Shown here piece after piece: positions 8,082-17,133 of a stretch of DNA of 64,000 bases. The position numbers were made by a program, and so were the translations under genes. Numbering within the stretch: position 1 is the first letter of the stretch; each line of letters begins with the position of its first letter. The notes below the pieces were generated by a model. That model saw only the letters and a program-made list of their open reading frames with translations, had not been told where the DNA came from and made no database searches. Source of the DNA: Rhizobium sp. FKL33. Lineage in GTDB: Bacteria > Pseudomonadota > Alphaproteobacteria > Rhizobiales > Rhizobiaceae. The stretch lies in assembly GCF_005222915.1 (NCBI RefSeq), contig NZ_STFX01000036.1, forward strand, positions 22,037-86,036, written 5' to 3'.

Positions 8082-8900
8082 CTAACCCAACTCCTCGCCG
8101 AGGCCCGTCAGGAAGTCCCACTCCGAGAATCGCCGCATGTGATCGAATTCGCTGACCGGAACCGATTTCGCGTCGTGGACCTTGATGCGCAGCCGCAACC
8201 GCTCGCTCTCATGGATCAGGGGAATTTCCCGGCCGAACGCCTTCGAGATCATCTCGTCGAGTTCCATGGCGACAAACTCGTCGTCGCACACCATGGCGAT
8301 AGTCATGTCGTAATGATCGACCTCGTCGTCGCTCGACCAGTCGGCATACAGCCAGCTGACGCTCCCGTGTATCGGCTGGCCTTCGCGCTTGGTCTTGAAA
8401 ACCTTTTCCAGCTTGTCCTTGACGCCCTCTTCGCGGAAGAACCGGACCAGGTTGTTGGGCAGTGCGGCCCGCGAGTAAGTCAGGCCAACCCATCTGCCGA
8501 TGGACTCGCCGACGGCAACCGAACAGACCGGGCCATCGGGCGCGAAGCCGAGGAAAAGGCGACGGTCCAGAAAACGGCGGACGTTGATGTCGACGACGAA
8601 GCCGACCTGCTGCCCGCTCTCGTCGAGAGGAACGCTGAGCTTGCGGAACATCCTGCCTTTGGCTTGGGGAGAGTTGGCGCTGTAGGGTTGCGGATCGCGT
8701 TCTATCGCGGCGACCTCGATCCATGGGTCCTTGACGATATCCTCGTTCACCACTGTGCAGGACTGCGTCAGGACGACAAGCAGCGTTCCTTCTGCAAGCC
8801 CCGTCTCCTGTGCGATCATGGCGTTTGCGCGAAACACCGAACCCTGCCGCCAGCCCGACGCCAGCAGGTGCTTTGCTTCGGACTCGCCGAATTCACCCAT
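8082..8900 (-). CDS. Uncharacterised protein, third gene of a TIGR04255-type cassette
   Basis: The product has 272 residues. A conserved-looking core near residues 35-65 (LVVLTQSCTVVN, then PWIEVAAIER) resembles a group of uncharacterised proteins with an S/TQxC(D)IVN motif. No transmembrane helix, signal peptide or nucleotide-binding motif is visible. ATG 8900 has GGAG at proper spacing; a TTG at 8918 is the alternative. It lies 36 bp after the HTH-like gene and is probably cotranscribed with it. No function can be assigned. The opposite strand is also open across this region but lacks any recognisable motif. Confidence 0.75.
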   Translation of the reverse strand: MGEFGESEAKHLLASGWRQGSVFRANAMIAQETGLAEGTLLVVLTQSCTVVNEDIVKDPWIEVAAIERDPQPYSANSPQAKGRMFRKLSVPLDESGQQVGFVVDINVRRFLDRRLFLGFAPDGPVCSVAVGESIGRWVGLTYSRAALPNNLVRFFREEGVKDKLEKVFKTKREGQPIHGSVSWLYADWSSDDEVDHYDMTIAMVCDDEFVAMELDEMISKAFGREIPLIHESERLRLRIKVHDAKSVPVSEFDHMRRFSEWDFLTGLGEELG

Positions 8901-8936
8901 CGAAACTCCGTGATTCAATCCACGGTGTCCATGAGA

Positions 8937-9536
8937 TCAGATGCGGTCGGAGACGACAACCGGAGAATCGTCGACAAACCCGTTTCCACCGCGGCCGGAC
9001 GACCACGTGTCGGCATCCTGCGCGGCGTATCGGCGGATGGCGGGAGCGAAGGTCTCGAGGTGGCGCTGGAGGGCGGCGACGTTCACGTCCTCGGTCGTCA
9101 GCAGCGCTTCGAGCGTGACGCCCAGGCGGTCCTTCGTGCCCCACAGGCGGTGGATCGTCTTGAAGTTGCCGCCGAAGGCGGCATCGAGGACCGGATAAAC
9201 CAGAGCAAGTCTCTCTTGGGCCTCGCGACGGGGCTGGGCGTCGGAAAGCCACGAGTAGACGGTCTTCCTCTCCACGCGCATGAGGCTCGCGATCACGGTC
9301 ACGGGGAGGCCGCGCGACTTCATCGCTTCTATGGTCGGCTTGAAGTCGACCATAGGCTCCTTGAGGAAGTGGTCGACCGTCGGAACCTCATAGACGTTCG
9401 CCGACGTCACGATCACCCGCTGTGGCGTATATCCACTGGCCGCCGACGCGCCGGCCGCAGCAAAGAGGCTGATCGAGCCGAAACTGCGCACGAGCGCTTG
9501 GAATGTACCTTTGGGCAGCGAGGCGATGGCACTCAT
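8937..9536 (-). CDS. HTH protein with an MbcA/ParS-like C-terminus, middle gene of the cassette
   Basis: The 199-residue product has a central helix-turn-helix (LPVTVIASLMRVERKTVYSW, about residues 77-96). It is followed by a region (LALVYPVLDAAFGGNFKTIH and onward) that resembles the DUF2384 module of antitoxin-like proteins. It may be the regulator of the cassette. Its start overlaps the stop of the upstream TIGR04255-like gene by 4 bp. The antitoxin resemblance is from pattern only, and no RES or other known toxin partner is adjacent. Confidence 0.7.
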   Translation of the reverse strand: MSAIASLPKGTFQALVRSFGSISLFAAAGASAASGYTPQRVIVTSANVYEVPTVDHFLKEPMVDFKPTIEAMKSRGLPVTVIASLMRVERKTVYSWLSDAQPRREAQERLALVYPVLDAAFGGNFKTIHRLWGTKDRLGVTLEALLTTEDVNVAALQRHLETFAPAIRRYAAQDADTWSSGRGGNGFVDDSPVVVSDRI

Positions 9537-10318
9537 TTCCAGACTTCCATGGCATGTTGAGTCGTGATCCTGTCGAAGATATCACGAATGGGTTGCCTGA
9601 GATTGAACATGTTGTCTTTCAGTTGGCCTAGATCAATAGGCGACGGCGGGGACATCGTCATCGAATGGTCCGCGTCCAAAGTGGCAAAATCGCCTGAGGG
9701 ACGGGGAATGTTCCATTTGTTGTCCAACAAAAGCGGTGAATTCAGGTCGACCGGAAAAACCGCCGCGGGCTTCCTGGCGACCTGCACCCTCAGAAGGCTC
9801 CCTTTTCCGGTGTCCATGTTGAGCGACGTCACTCCTTCGACGATCGTCAATCCGGCTACGTCGATCGCGCCGGGAAGCACCTTGTCGTCGACATATTGCG
9901 AAAGACTTTCGCCTTCGCGGGGAACGACCAGATCGAGATACCGCAAAGCGATGGTTTCCACGAGCCTGATCTGGGTCGACCTGGCCGCAACCTCGACCAC
10001 CCTGAGCATCCGCTCGAGAAACTCCCTGTGATCGGTGTAGGCGATCGTGTGCAGCCCGACGACGTCCTTGTTGAGGAACACCGCCCACTTGTAGTCGGCG
10101 CTGCGATATTGCCAGATCAGGCCCGTCTCGGACTGTACCTGGACGCCCTGGTCACCCAGATGCAGACTGATCTGCGGAATCTCCAGGTCCTTGGGGGCGG
10201 GATACTCGTCCGCGATGCCGGCCGCGAATTCCTTGGCGAAATTGTCGAAATCGGCGATCACCGGAAACCGGACCACACCGATGACATAGACGACAGGCGC
10301 ATTGTTCATTTTTGTCAT
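9533..10318 (-). CDS. TIGR04255 family protein
   Basis: The 261-residue product matches the sporadically distributed TIGR04255 family: an N-terminal NNAPVVYVIGVVRFP, a central FLERMLRVVEVAAR...RLVETIALRYLDLV, and a C-terminal HSMTMSP...IRDIFDRITTQHAMEVW. Family members are cytosolic and uncharacterised. ATG 10318 is preceded by GAGAGGG and gives the family's usual N-terminus. It is the first gene of a tight three-gene operon with an HTH protein and an unknown protein. The scattered distribution of the family makes a defence or mobile-element role conceivable, but that is inference. Confidence 0.8.
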   Translation of the reverse strand: MTKMNNAPVVYVIGVVRFPVIADFDNFAKEFAAGIADEYPAPKDLEIPQISLHLGDQGVQVQSETGLIWQYRSADYKWAVFLNKDVVGLHTIAYTDHREFLERMLRVVEVAARSTQIRLVETIALRYLDLVVPREGESLSQYVDDKVLPGAIDVAGLTIVEGVTSLNMDTGKGSLLRVQVARKPAAVFPVDLNSPLLLDNKWNIPRPSGDFATLDADHSMTMSPPSPIDLGQLKDNMFNLRQPIRDIFDRITTQHAMEVWK

Positions 10319-10551
10319 CGGCCGTGTCCCTCTCCAGCTGCAACTATACACCAAAGTAAACAGATGCAAGCGCCTTCGATAGCCGGCGGCTGCGAATTTT
10401 CCAAGTTCGGAGACGGCGGGCTTCCGGCGAGTGGTCGACCGAGCGACACGACCGGAATTCGCAGGCGGACAGCGTCATATTCAAGGACATGAGCCGAGCA
10501 GGCCCGAGCCGCTGGGGATGACGGCAACGCGCCTCCGCCGCCAAGCCCGGT

Positions 10552-11010
10552 TCATGCCTTCGGCCTGACCTGCAAGAACACAGACGTGTTACCGTCCTTG
10601 CCGACCGCAATCACGTCGTAGGACGCCGAGGCATCGTCCCCCATGCCCAGCGATCCGGCGGGCATCCCCGGCACGACAAGCCCGGCGAGATCGGTCCGGC
10701 TTTCGAGCATGCGGGCTGCCTTCATAGGCACATGGCCTTCGAGGAACTGTCCGCGGTAGACGGCGGTGTGGCAGCCCTGGATGTCGAGCGGTACCCCGAG
10801 CTTCCGTTTGTGCGAGATCAGGTCTCGCTCCTCGACGATCTCCACCCGGTAGCCCGCCTTCTGGTAGGCATCCGCCCACAGCGAACAGCATCCGCAGTTC
10901 GGGTCCTTGTAGACGGTGAACGCGTCAGGCTCCGCCGCGAGGGCGGATGCCGCGGGGAGGGCGACAGTGGCGGCAAGCGCCGCGACGAACTCTCTTCTCT
11001 TCATGCTCAT
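10552..11010 (-). CDS. DUF411 periplasmic metal-binding protein
   Basis: The product has 152 residues with a Tat-like leader (MKRREFVAALAATVA) and the DUF411 signature (TVYKDPNCGCCSLWADAYQK; then LGVPLDIQGCHTA...EGHVP). The CGCC motif and the later Cys/His suggest soft-metal binding. DUF411 genes commonly accompany copper-resistance operons, as here. ATG 11010 overlaps the stop of cusA by 4 bp (ATGA) and is preceded by AAAGGAA, so it is coupled to cusBA. It is probably a periplasmic copper carrier feeding CusBA, but this has not been shown for the family in general. Confidence 0.85.
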   Translation of the reverse strand: MSMKRREFVAALAATVALPAASALAAEPDAFTVYKDPNCGCCSLWADAYQKAGYRVEIVEERDLISHKRKLGVPLDIQGCHTAVYRGQFLEGHVPMKAARMLESRTDLAGLVVPGMPAGSLGMGDDASASYDVIAVGKDGNTSVFLQVRPKA

Positions 11011-14000
11011 GTTCCTTTCAATACTTGCGCGGAAGCGGTTTCCGGCGCGGTTGTTCGGTGTTCTCCGGTTCTCGCCAGGCCGACGCCTTTGACGAGGCCA
11101 TAGACCGCGGGGATGACGATCAGGGTGAGCAGGGTCGACGACACCATGCCGCCGATCATGGGCACGGCAATCCTCTGCATGATCTCCGATCCCGTGCCCG
11201 TGCTCCACAGGATCGGAACTAGACCCGCCATGATCGCGACGACGGTCATCATCTTGGGCCGCACGCGCTCGACCGCGCCGACCATGATCGCCCGGTTCAG
11301 ATCGGCACGACCGAAGGTGCGGCCCTCATGCTCGCACGCCTCCCGTTGCTCGCGGAGCGCCTGGTCGAGGTAGATCAGCATGATCACGCCCGTCTCGGCC
11401 GCTACGCCCGCAAGCGCGATGAAGCCGACGGCGACCGCCACCGAGGCGTTGAACCCCAGCCACCACATCAGCCAGATGCCGCCGACCAGCGCGAAGGGCA
11501 GGGACAGCATCACGATCAGCGTCTCGGTCAGCCTGCCGAAGTTGAGGTAGAGCAGCAGGAAGATCAGCGCCAGCGTCAGCGGCACGACGATGGCGAGCCG
11601 CGCCTTGGCCCGTTCGAGATATTCGAACTGGCCGCTCCAGGCGACGGAGTAGCCCGGCGGCATCGACACCCGCTCGGCGACCGATCTTTGGGCATCGGCG
11701 ACATACCCGCCCAGATCGCGGCCGGCGATGTCGACGAAGACGTAAACCGCGAGCTGGCCGTTCTCAGTCCGGATGGAGGTCGCGCCGCGGGTGAGTTCGA
11801 TCCGCGCAACCTCGCCAAGCGGGACGGTGCCGCCGCCGGGCAACGAGACCTGGACGTTTTCGGCGATCGATTTCGGATCGCTACGGTAGGCGCGCGGATA
11901 GCGCACCGCCACGCTGTACCTCTCGCGGCCCTCGACGGTCGACGTGACGCTTTCGGAGCCCAGCGCCATAGCAACCACGTCCTGGACGGCGTCGACGCTC
12001 ACGTCGTATCGCGCCAGAGCGACGCGGTCAGGCACGATGTCAAGGTAGTAGCCGCCGATGACGCGTTCGGCATAGGCCGACGACGTGCCAGGAACGGTCT
12101 TGAGGGTGGTCTCTATGTCGCGGGCGATGCGCTCCATCTCCCTGAGGTCGGTGCCGAACACTTTCACCCCGACCGGGGTTCGTATGCCCGTCGACAGCAT
12201 GTCGATGCGCGCCCGGATCGGCATCGTCCAGGCGTTGGACACGCCGGGGAACTGGAGTGCCGCATCCATCTCCTGCTTGAGGCTGTCGACGGTGACGCCG
12301 GGCCTCCATTCCTCTTCAGGCTTGAGCGTGATGATCGTCTCGAACATCTCGGTCGGCGCGGGATCGGTCGCTGTCATCGCGCGGCCCGCCTTGCCGAACA
12401 CGGTCTCGACTTCCGGGAACGACTTTATGATCCGGTCCTGCATCTGAAGAAGCTCGGCCGCCTTGGTCACCGACAGGCCCGGCAGGGTCGTCGGCATGTA
12501 CATCAGCGTGCCTTCGTTGAGGGATGGCATGAACTCACTGCCAATCTGGCGCGCGGGCCAGGCGGTGGCGGCGAGAATGATCAGCGCCAGAAGGATCGTC
12601 AGCGTCTTTGCCTTGAGCACGCCGGAGATCAGCGGACGGTAGAGCCAGATCAGGATGCGGTTCACCGGATTGCGGTGTTCCGGCACGATGCGGCCGCGCA
12701 CGAAGACCACCATCAGCGCCGGGACGAGCGTCACCGAAAGCAGCGCGGCGGCGGCCATCGCGAAGGTCTTGGTGAAGGCGAGCGGGCCGAACAGCCGTCC
12801 CTCCTGGGATTCCAGCGTGAAGATCGGCAAGAACGACACGGTGATGATCAGCAGGCTGAAGAACAGCGCCGGGCCGACCTCGGATGCCGCCTCGACCAGC
12901 ACCTCGGTCCTCGGCTTGTCCGGCGGCGCGCGTTCGAGATGCTTGTGAGCGTTCTCAATCATCACGATGGCCGCGTCGATCATCGCGCCGATGGCGATGG
13001 CGATGCCGCCGAGGCTCATGATGTTGGAGCCGAGCCCGAGCAACCGCATCGCGATGAAGGCCATCAGGATGCCGACCGGCAGCATGATGATGGCGACGAG
13101 CGCGCTGCGGACATGGAGAAGGAAGACGACGGTCACCAGCGCCACGACGATCGACTCCTCGACCAGCGTCGACTTCAAGGTCTCGATCGCCGCCTCGATC
13201 AGCCGGGAACGGTCGTAGACCGGAACGATCTTCGCGTCCCCTGGCAGGCTCTTCTCCGCGATCTCCAGGTTCTTCTTGGCGTTGTCGATGACGGTCAGCG
13301 CGTTCTCGCCGAAGCGCTGGAGCACGATGCCGCTCGCCACCTCGCCGTCGCCGTTCAATTCGGCGATGCCACGACGTTCGTCGCCGACGACCTCGACCCT
13401 GGCGACATCGGAAAGCCTCAGCGGCACGCCGTCCTGGCTTCTCAGCCCAATGCTCTCGATGTCCTCGACACCCTTGAGATATCCGCGCCCGCGCACCATG
13501 AACTCGAACTCCGAGAGCTCGACGGTGCGGCCGCCGACGTCGCGGTTGCTCGAACGGACGGCGTCGGCCACGTCCTGAAGCGAGACGCCCTGCGCCTTGA
13601 GCCGCACGGGATCGACGACGATGGAATATTGCTTCACGAAACCGCCGACGCTCGCGACCTCCGCGACGCCCTCGGTCTTCGAGACCGCGAAGCGCACGGC
13701 CCAATCCTGGAGCGATCTCAGTTCGGCGAGGGAGAGCTCCTTGGCGACGACGGCGTATTGGTAGACCCAGCCGACGCCCGTGGCGTCCGGACCCAGCGTC
13801 GGAGTCACGCCCGTCGGCAGTCGGCTGGCCGCCGCGTTCAGGTATTCAAGGACCCGGCTTCGCGCCCAATAGGGATCGGTACCGTCCTCGAAGATGACGT
13901 AGACGAAGGAGACGCCGAAGAAGGAGAAGCCGCGCACGACCTTCGACTTCGGCACCGTTAGCATCGACGTAGTCAAGGGATAGGTGACCTGGTCTTCGAC

Positions 14001-14180
14001 GACCTGCGGTGCCTGGCCCGGATAGTCGGTGAAGACGATGACCTGGACGTCCGAGAGGTCGGGGATCGCGTCGAGGGGCAGTGAGCGGAGCGAGTAAAGG
14101 CCGCCGGCGACGGCGAGGGCAGCGCCGACGATGACGAGCAGCAGGTTGCGCGCCGACCAGGAGATCAGGTTGACGATCAT
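11007..14180 (-). CDS. cusA: CusA/CzcA-type RND metal efflux pump
   Basis: The 1057-residue inner-membrane proton antiporter starts with MIVNLISWSARN followed by TM1 and the Porter region LPLDAIPDLSDVQVIVFTDY typical of heavy-metal-efflux RND pumps. It contains the TM4 signature GIAIAIGAMIDAAIVMIENA and the TM10 region LAGVAAETGVIMLIYLD, both as in CusA/SilA of the Cu/Ag branch rather than CzcA. It exports Cu(I)/Ag(I) through CusB and an outer-membrane channel. It overlaps cusB by 4 bp. The CusC-like channel is not in this operon but is encoded on the opposite strand at 19.8 kb. Confidence 0.94.
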   Translation of the reverse strand: MIVNLISWSARNLLLVIVGAALAVAGGLYSLRSLPLDAIPDLSDVQVIVFTDYPGQAPQVVEDQVTYPLTTSMLTVPKSKVVRGFSFFGVSFVYVIFEDGTDPYWARSRVLEYLNAAASRLPTGVTPTLGPDATGVGWVYQYAVVAKELSLAELRSLQDWAVRFAVSKTEGVAEVASVGGFVKQYSIVVDPVRLKAQGVSLQDVADAVRSSNRDVGGRTVELSEFEFMVRGRGYLKGVEDIESIGLRSQDGVPLRLSDVARVEVVGDERRGIAELNGDGEVASGIVLQRFGENALTVIDNAKKNLEIAEKSLPGDAKIVPVYDRSRLIEAAIETLKSTLVEESIVVALVTVVFLLHVRSALVAIIMLPVGILMAFIAMRLLGLGSNIMSLGGIAIAIGAMIDAAIVMIENAHKHLERAPPDKPRTEVLVEAASEVGPALFFSLLIITVSFLPIFTLESQEGRLFGPLAFTKTFAMAAAALLSVTLVPALMVVFVRGRIVPEHRNPVNRILIWLYRPLISGVLKAKTLTILLALIILAATAWPARQIGSEFMPSLNEGTLMYMPTTLPGLSVTKAAELLQMQDRIIKSFPEVETVFGKAGRAMTATDPAPTEMFETIITLKPEEEWRPGVTVDSLKQEMDAALQFPGVSNAWTMPIRARIDMLSTGIRTPVGVKVFGTDLREMERIARDIETTLKTVPGTSSAYAERVIGGYYLDIVPDRVALARYDVSVDAVQDVVAMALGSESVTSTVEGRERYSVAVRYPRAYRSDPKSIAENVQVSLPGGGTVPLGEVARIELTRGATSIRTENGQLAVYVFVDIAGRDLGGYVADAQRSVAERVSMPPGYSVAWSGQFEYLERAKARLAIVVPLTLALIFLLLYLNFGRLTETLIVMLSLPFALVGGIWLMWWLGFNASVAVAVGFIALAGVAAETGVIMLIYLDQALREQREACEHEGRTFGRADLNRAIMVGAVERVRPKMMTVVAIMAGLVPILWSTGTGSEIMQRIAVPMIGGMVSSTLLTLIVIPAVYGLVKGVGLARTGEHRTTAPETASAQVLKGT

Positions 14181-15586
14181 GGCTCGGCCTCATCGGAGGT
14201 CATGGCGTTGAGGGCGGACGTCAGATTGCTTTCGGCATCGAGGAGGAAGTTGGCGGCTACGACGACACGGTCTCCGGCCTTCACTCCATGCATGATCTCG
14301 GTACGGCCTTCGCCGCGCAGTCCGGTCTTCACATTCCTCGGCTCGAAGCGGCCGTCGCCAAGGTCGATGAACACGACCTGACGATCGCCGGTGTCGACGA
14401 CCGCCGTGTCCGGCACGGTGATCACGGGCTTCGCGGTGCCGCCTTCGATCGCGACGTCTGCGAACATGTTGGCGAGCAGCGCGCCGTCGGCATTGTCGAG
14501 TTCGACTCGGACTTTCGCGGTCCTGGTCTCCATCCGAACCTCCGGATAAACCACGGCGACGGTCCCTGTGAACGTCCGGCCCGGCAGGCTTCTGACGGTG
14601 ACGATCGCCTTAGCACCGTCGGCGACGGCGTCGAGCTGGCTCTCCGGCACGTCGGCGACGACCCAGATTCTGGACGTGTCGGCGATCCGGAACAGGGTCT
14701 GCCCGGTCTCGGCCATCATGCCGGGCATCGCGATCCGCTCGAGGACGACACCCGAGACGGGCGCGTCGAAATCGAGCCTGTCGGGCACCTTCCGGCTGCG
14801 CCTGATGCCTTCGACCACGTCATCGGAGAGGCCGAAGTTGCGAAGCTTGAGCGCGCCGCCCTTGGCCGACGTCTCCTGCTGTGTCACGAGCTCGGCGGCG
14901 GCGGCCGCGATGTCCTTTGAAAAGAACTGGAAGAGAGGCTCGCCCTCCCGCACGCGGTCGCCTGTGGTTACATCCGCGACCGTCTCCACAAAGGCGTCGG
15001 TCCGCATGGCGACCATCCGCACGCGCCGCTCGTCGAGCGTCACCGTTCCCGGCAACCGGAGGCGGCGCACGATCGGAGCTAGCGTCGCTTCGACCGAGCG
15101 CACACCCGTCCGCTGGAGCTTGCCCGGCGACACCTTCACGGTGCCGCTGTCGTCGGCCTCGCCCTCGAACACCGCGATGTAGTCCATCCCCATGGAATCC
15201 TTCTTAGGAGTCGGCGAGGTGTCGGGCAGGCCCATCGGGTTCCGGTAGTAGAGGACCTTACGGTCGGCTGAAGCTACATGAGTGACCGCCTTCTCCTTCG
15301 CCTTGCCGAGATCGGCGAAACTCACGTCTTCGCTCTCGCGGACGGGCGTGAAGGCGCGTCCATCCGCAGTCTTGCGGGCAGTGCCGGAATATTCCGGTTT
15401 GCCGTCCGGGTGCCTGTAATAGATGATCGGCCCGGTGCCTTCCGACTTCTCCGCGGCCTCCGACCACTCGGACGGGAGCCACAAGGTGACGAGGGCACGG
15501 TCGAAGGGCAACTTGCCTGTGCCTGCGAGGTATCCTCCCCCGCCGGCGGCGGCGAGGGAGAGTATGATCAACAGCGTCCTGATCAT
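14177..15586 (-). CDS. cusB: CusB-type periplasmic adaptor
   Basis: The 469-residue membrane-fusion protein has an N-terminal membrane anchor (LLIILSLAAAGGGGYLAGTG). A heavy-metal-binding stretch follows (VLYYRNPMGLPDTSPTPKKDSMGMDY), corresponding to the YHS-like HMBD found in CusB/SilB, then beta-barrel and lipoyl-like segments (GTVTLDERRVRMVAM; DAPVSGVVLERIAMPGMM). It links CusA to the outer-membrane channel and receives metal from CusF-type chaperones. It lies 4 bp downstream of the FixH-like gene and overlaps cusA by 4 bp. The quoted pieces mark domain boundaries, and no truncation is seen. Confidence 0.93.
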   Translation of the reverse strand: MIRTLLIILSLAAAGGGGYLAGTGKLPFDRALVTLWLPSEWSEAAEKSEGTGPIIYYRHPDGKPEYSGTARKTADGRAFTPVRESEDVSFADLGKAKEKAVTHVASADRKVLYYRNPMGLPDTSPTPKKDSMGMDYIAVFEGEADDSGTVKVSPGKLQRTGVRSVEATLAPIVRRLRLPGTVTLDERRVRMVAMRTDAFVETVADVTTGDRVREGEPLFQFFSKDIAAAAAELVTQQETSAKGGALKLRNFGLSDDVVEGIRRSRKVPDRLDFDAPVSGVVLERIAMPGMMAETGQTLFRIADTSRIWVVADVPESQLDAVADGAKAIVTVRSLPGRTFTGTVAVVYPEVRMETRTAKVRVELDNADGALLANMFADVAIEGGTAKPVITVPDTAVVDTGDRQVVFIDLGDGRFEPRNVKTGLRGEGRTEIMHGVKAGDRVVVAANFLLDAESNLTSALNAMTSDEAEP

Positions 15587-15590
15587 CGGA

Positions 15591-15992
15591 TTACTCGGTC
15601 GCCTTGAGGATGATCTCGCCCTTGGCCGTCTCCTCTTCGCCCTGGATTTTGGCGGCGATCAGGAAGCGCCAGTCCCCCGCCATGTTGAGATTGAGCTTGA
15701 ACCTGTAAACACCGGGTTCGGCGGACGGCAGCGGGTCTAGCGTCGACCTCATCATCTCCATGCCGTCGGGAGCCATGTCGAGGCGGGTCGAGAAGATCAC
15801 GGCGTCGGGGACGGGCTTGCCCGTGCGCTTGTCGACGATCTTCACTGCGAACTCGGATTCCGGCCCGGTCGGCAGCTCGGTCTTCACGGACTGGAACTCG
15901 TAGTCGGCGGCTCCGGCGAAGGCCGGGAGAGCGGTGGCGTAAAGGAGAAGGGTGGCGAGGGCGATCCTCGCGGTCGAGAGAATGGAGTTCAT
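15591..15992 (-). CDS. FixH/YtkA-like exported protein
   Basis: The 133-residue product has a signal peptide ending near AFA-GAAD and an immunoglobulin-like beta domain (SEFAVKIVDKRTGKPVPDAV; GVYRFKLNLNMAGDWRFL). This matches the YtkA/FixH-like family often encoded beside copper RND systems. Four bp separate it from cusB, so it belongs to the cus operon. Met residues (MAPDGMEMM) could bind copper. Its role is probably periplasmic copper binding or assembly of the pump, by context. Confidence 0.78.
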   Translation of the reverse strand: MNSILSTARIALATLLLYATALPAFAGAADYEFQSVKTELPTGPESEFAVKIVDKRTGKPVPDAVIFSTRLDMAPDGMEMMRSTLDPLPSAEPGVYRFKLNLNMAGDWRFLIAAKIQGEEETAKGEIILKATE

Positions 15993-16093
15993 CGTTTCAC
16001 ATCTTCTTGGCTATCGGACGTCGTCCGGCCACGGGTTACGGTCGCGGCCGACACTTCGTGCCAAAGCGCCGCGTTTCATGGGTCGATGTGAGA

Positions 16094-16447
16094 TCAGGCT
16101 TTCGGAGGTCGCGCCGGAGGTTCGGCGGCCAGCGACGCTAGCGCGCTTGAGGCTGATGGCCGGAAGTCCATCGATGACCAATGGATCGCGGCAGGCGACC
16201 AGCCGGATTTGGCTAGGTGCACCGCTGTCGAGGTCGTGCAGATGACGACCAGAGGGCAGTCCTTGCCGCAATCCGGTTTCATGGGCTTGATGCCGGGGCA
16301 GCAGGGCATGTCGCCCATGTCGGCCACGGCCTGTGCTTGCGCCCGTTCGGCGGCGGCCATCGCGTTCCCGGCGGCAACAGCGCTTATCGGAAAGACGAGC
16401 AATCCGATGACAGCGATGACCGAGAGGAGGCGGGCGATAAGCTTCAT
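16094..16447 (-). CDS. Small exported Cys-rich protein
   Basis: The 117-residue product has a clear signal peptide (LIARLLSVIAVIGLLVFPIS) and a Met/Cys-rich segment (DMGDMPCCPGIKPMKPDCGK, then DCPLVVIC) that could bind Cu(I). The C-terminus is Ala/Pro-rich. It resembles small hypothetical proteins found near copper genes in rhizobia and sphingomonads, but no named family is certain. It lies between cytochrome c' and the FixH-like gene on the same strand. Confidence 0.65.
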   Translation of the reverse strand: MKLIARLLSVIAVIGLLVFPISAVAAGNAMAAAERAQAQAVADMGDMPCCPGIKPMKPDCGKDCPLVVICTTSTAVHLAKSGWSPAAIHWSSMDFRPSASSALASLAAEPPARPPKA

Positions 16448-16517
16448 CGCTCAAGGATGACACGGCGAAGCGTCGCGAGGAAGGGGATCACGGCAATTTG
16501 TCGCAGCGCCGACAGGG

Positions 16518-17057
16518 TCAGCGCCGCACCCGGAAAGCGGCGTGGCAGGTAGAGCACGTCTGAAGCATCATGTGAAAGGCGTGCTCCGACGAGTATGAAT
16601 CGACGTCCGGGGCTTCCTTGCGTTTTCGAGCGAACGGACCGCCTTCCGTCATTTCGGCTGGACGCATCCGCATCTTGCTCGGCATCGTGTCGCCGTCCGA
16701 AGCCCCGGCGGCGACCTGCCGCGCGTAGATCGCCAGATCGTGCGCGAGCTTATCGAACTTGGTGCGTTCGAGCCCGATTTCCACCCGCGCCTGCGATCCG
16801 TCTGCAGTGACGACGTCGGCGAAATGCGTGATCAGCCTTTCGCCGCCGAGGTCGCCGATCGATCGCGCCTGCGATTTGAAGACCATGGCGTCGTATGGTT
16901 TCTTGCCAGAGAAGAACTCTGAAAGGGACTTCGCCACCGCGCTCATCGCCTTCATGTCCGCCTGCCGTTCGCGCACGACCGGGTCGGCTTCGCGCGTGAC
17001 GGCAGCCACGGGGATGACCGTCAACAACAGCCCAATGACCGTCTTCGCGATATGCAT
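16518..17057 (-). CDS. Cytochrome c' (class II c-type cytochrome)
   Basis: The product has about 179 residues with a signal peptide. A four-helix cytochrome c' fold is indicated by VRERQADMKAMSAVAKSLSEFF near the N-terminus and the haem motif CSTCH near the C-terminus (LQTCSTCHAAFRVRR). ATG 17057 is chosen for the GGAG site upstream; a GTG at 17063 is also in frame. It is divergent from a cytochrome b561 gene, and the two could form a small periplasm-facing electron-transfer pair beside the copper genes. Confidence 0.88.
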   Translation of the reverse strand: MHIAKTVIGLLLTVIPVAAVTREADPVVRERQADMKAMSAVAKSLSEFFSGKKPYDAMVFKSQARSIGDLGGERLITHFADVVTADGSQARVEIGLERTKFDKLAHDLAIYARQVAAGASDGDTMPSKMRMRPAEMTEGGPFARKRKEAPDVDSYSSEHAFHMMLQTCSTCHAAFRVRR

Positions 17058-17133
17058 CCTCACTCTCCGTCACGCGGCATTTGTTAATCGGCAAGATTTA
17101 TCACTATCGGGAACACCGCTCACGGAGGACCCG

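Noticed and set aside
7926..9560. 544-codon plus-strand open frame across the TIGR04255 cassette
   Set aside because: The minus-strand genes have ribosome sites, an HTH motif and tight spacing; the plus-strand reading has none of these.
10319..10551. Small gene between the TIGR04255 gene and DUF411
   Set aside because: Short open readings on both strands lack ribosome sites, signal peptides or motifs.
11328..13961. 877-codon open frame on the plus strand across cusA
   Set aside because: Low-complexity Arg/Asp/His-rich translation typical of an antisense shadow; the minus strand encodes an intact RND pump.
16759..17133. N-terminal extension of cytochrome b561
   Set aside because: It runs antisense through the cytochrome c' gene; the b561 family start is at 17134 with GGAGGA.
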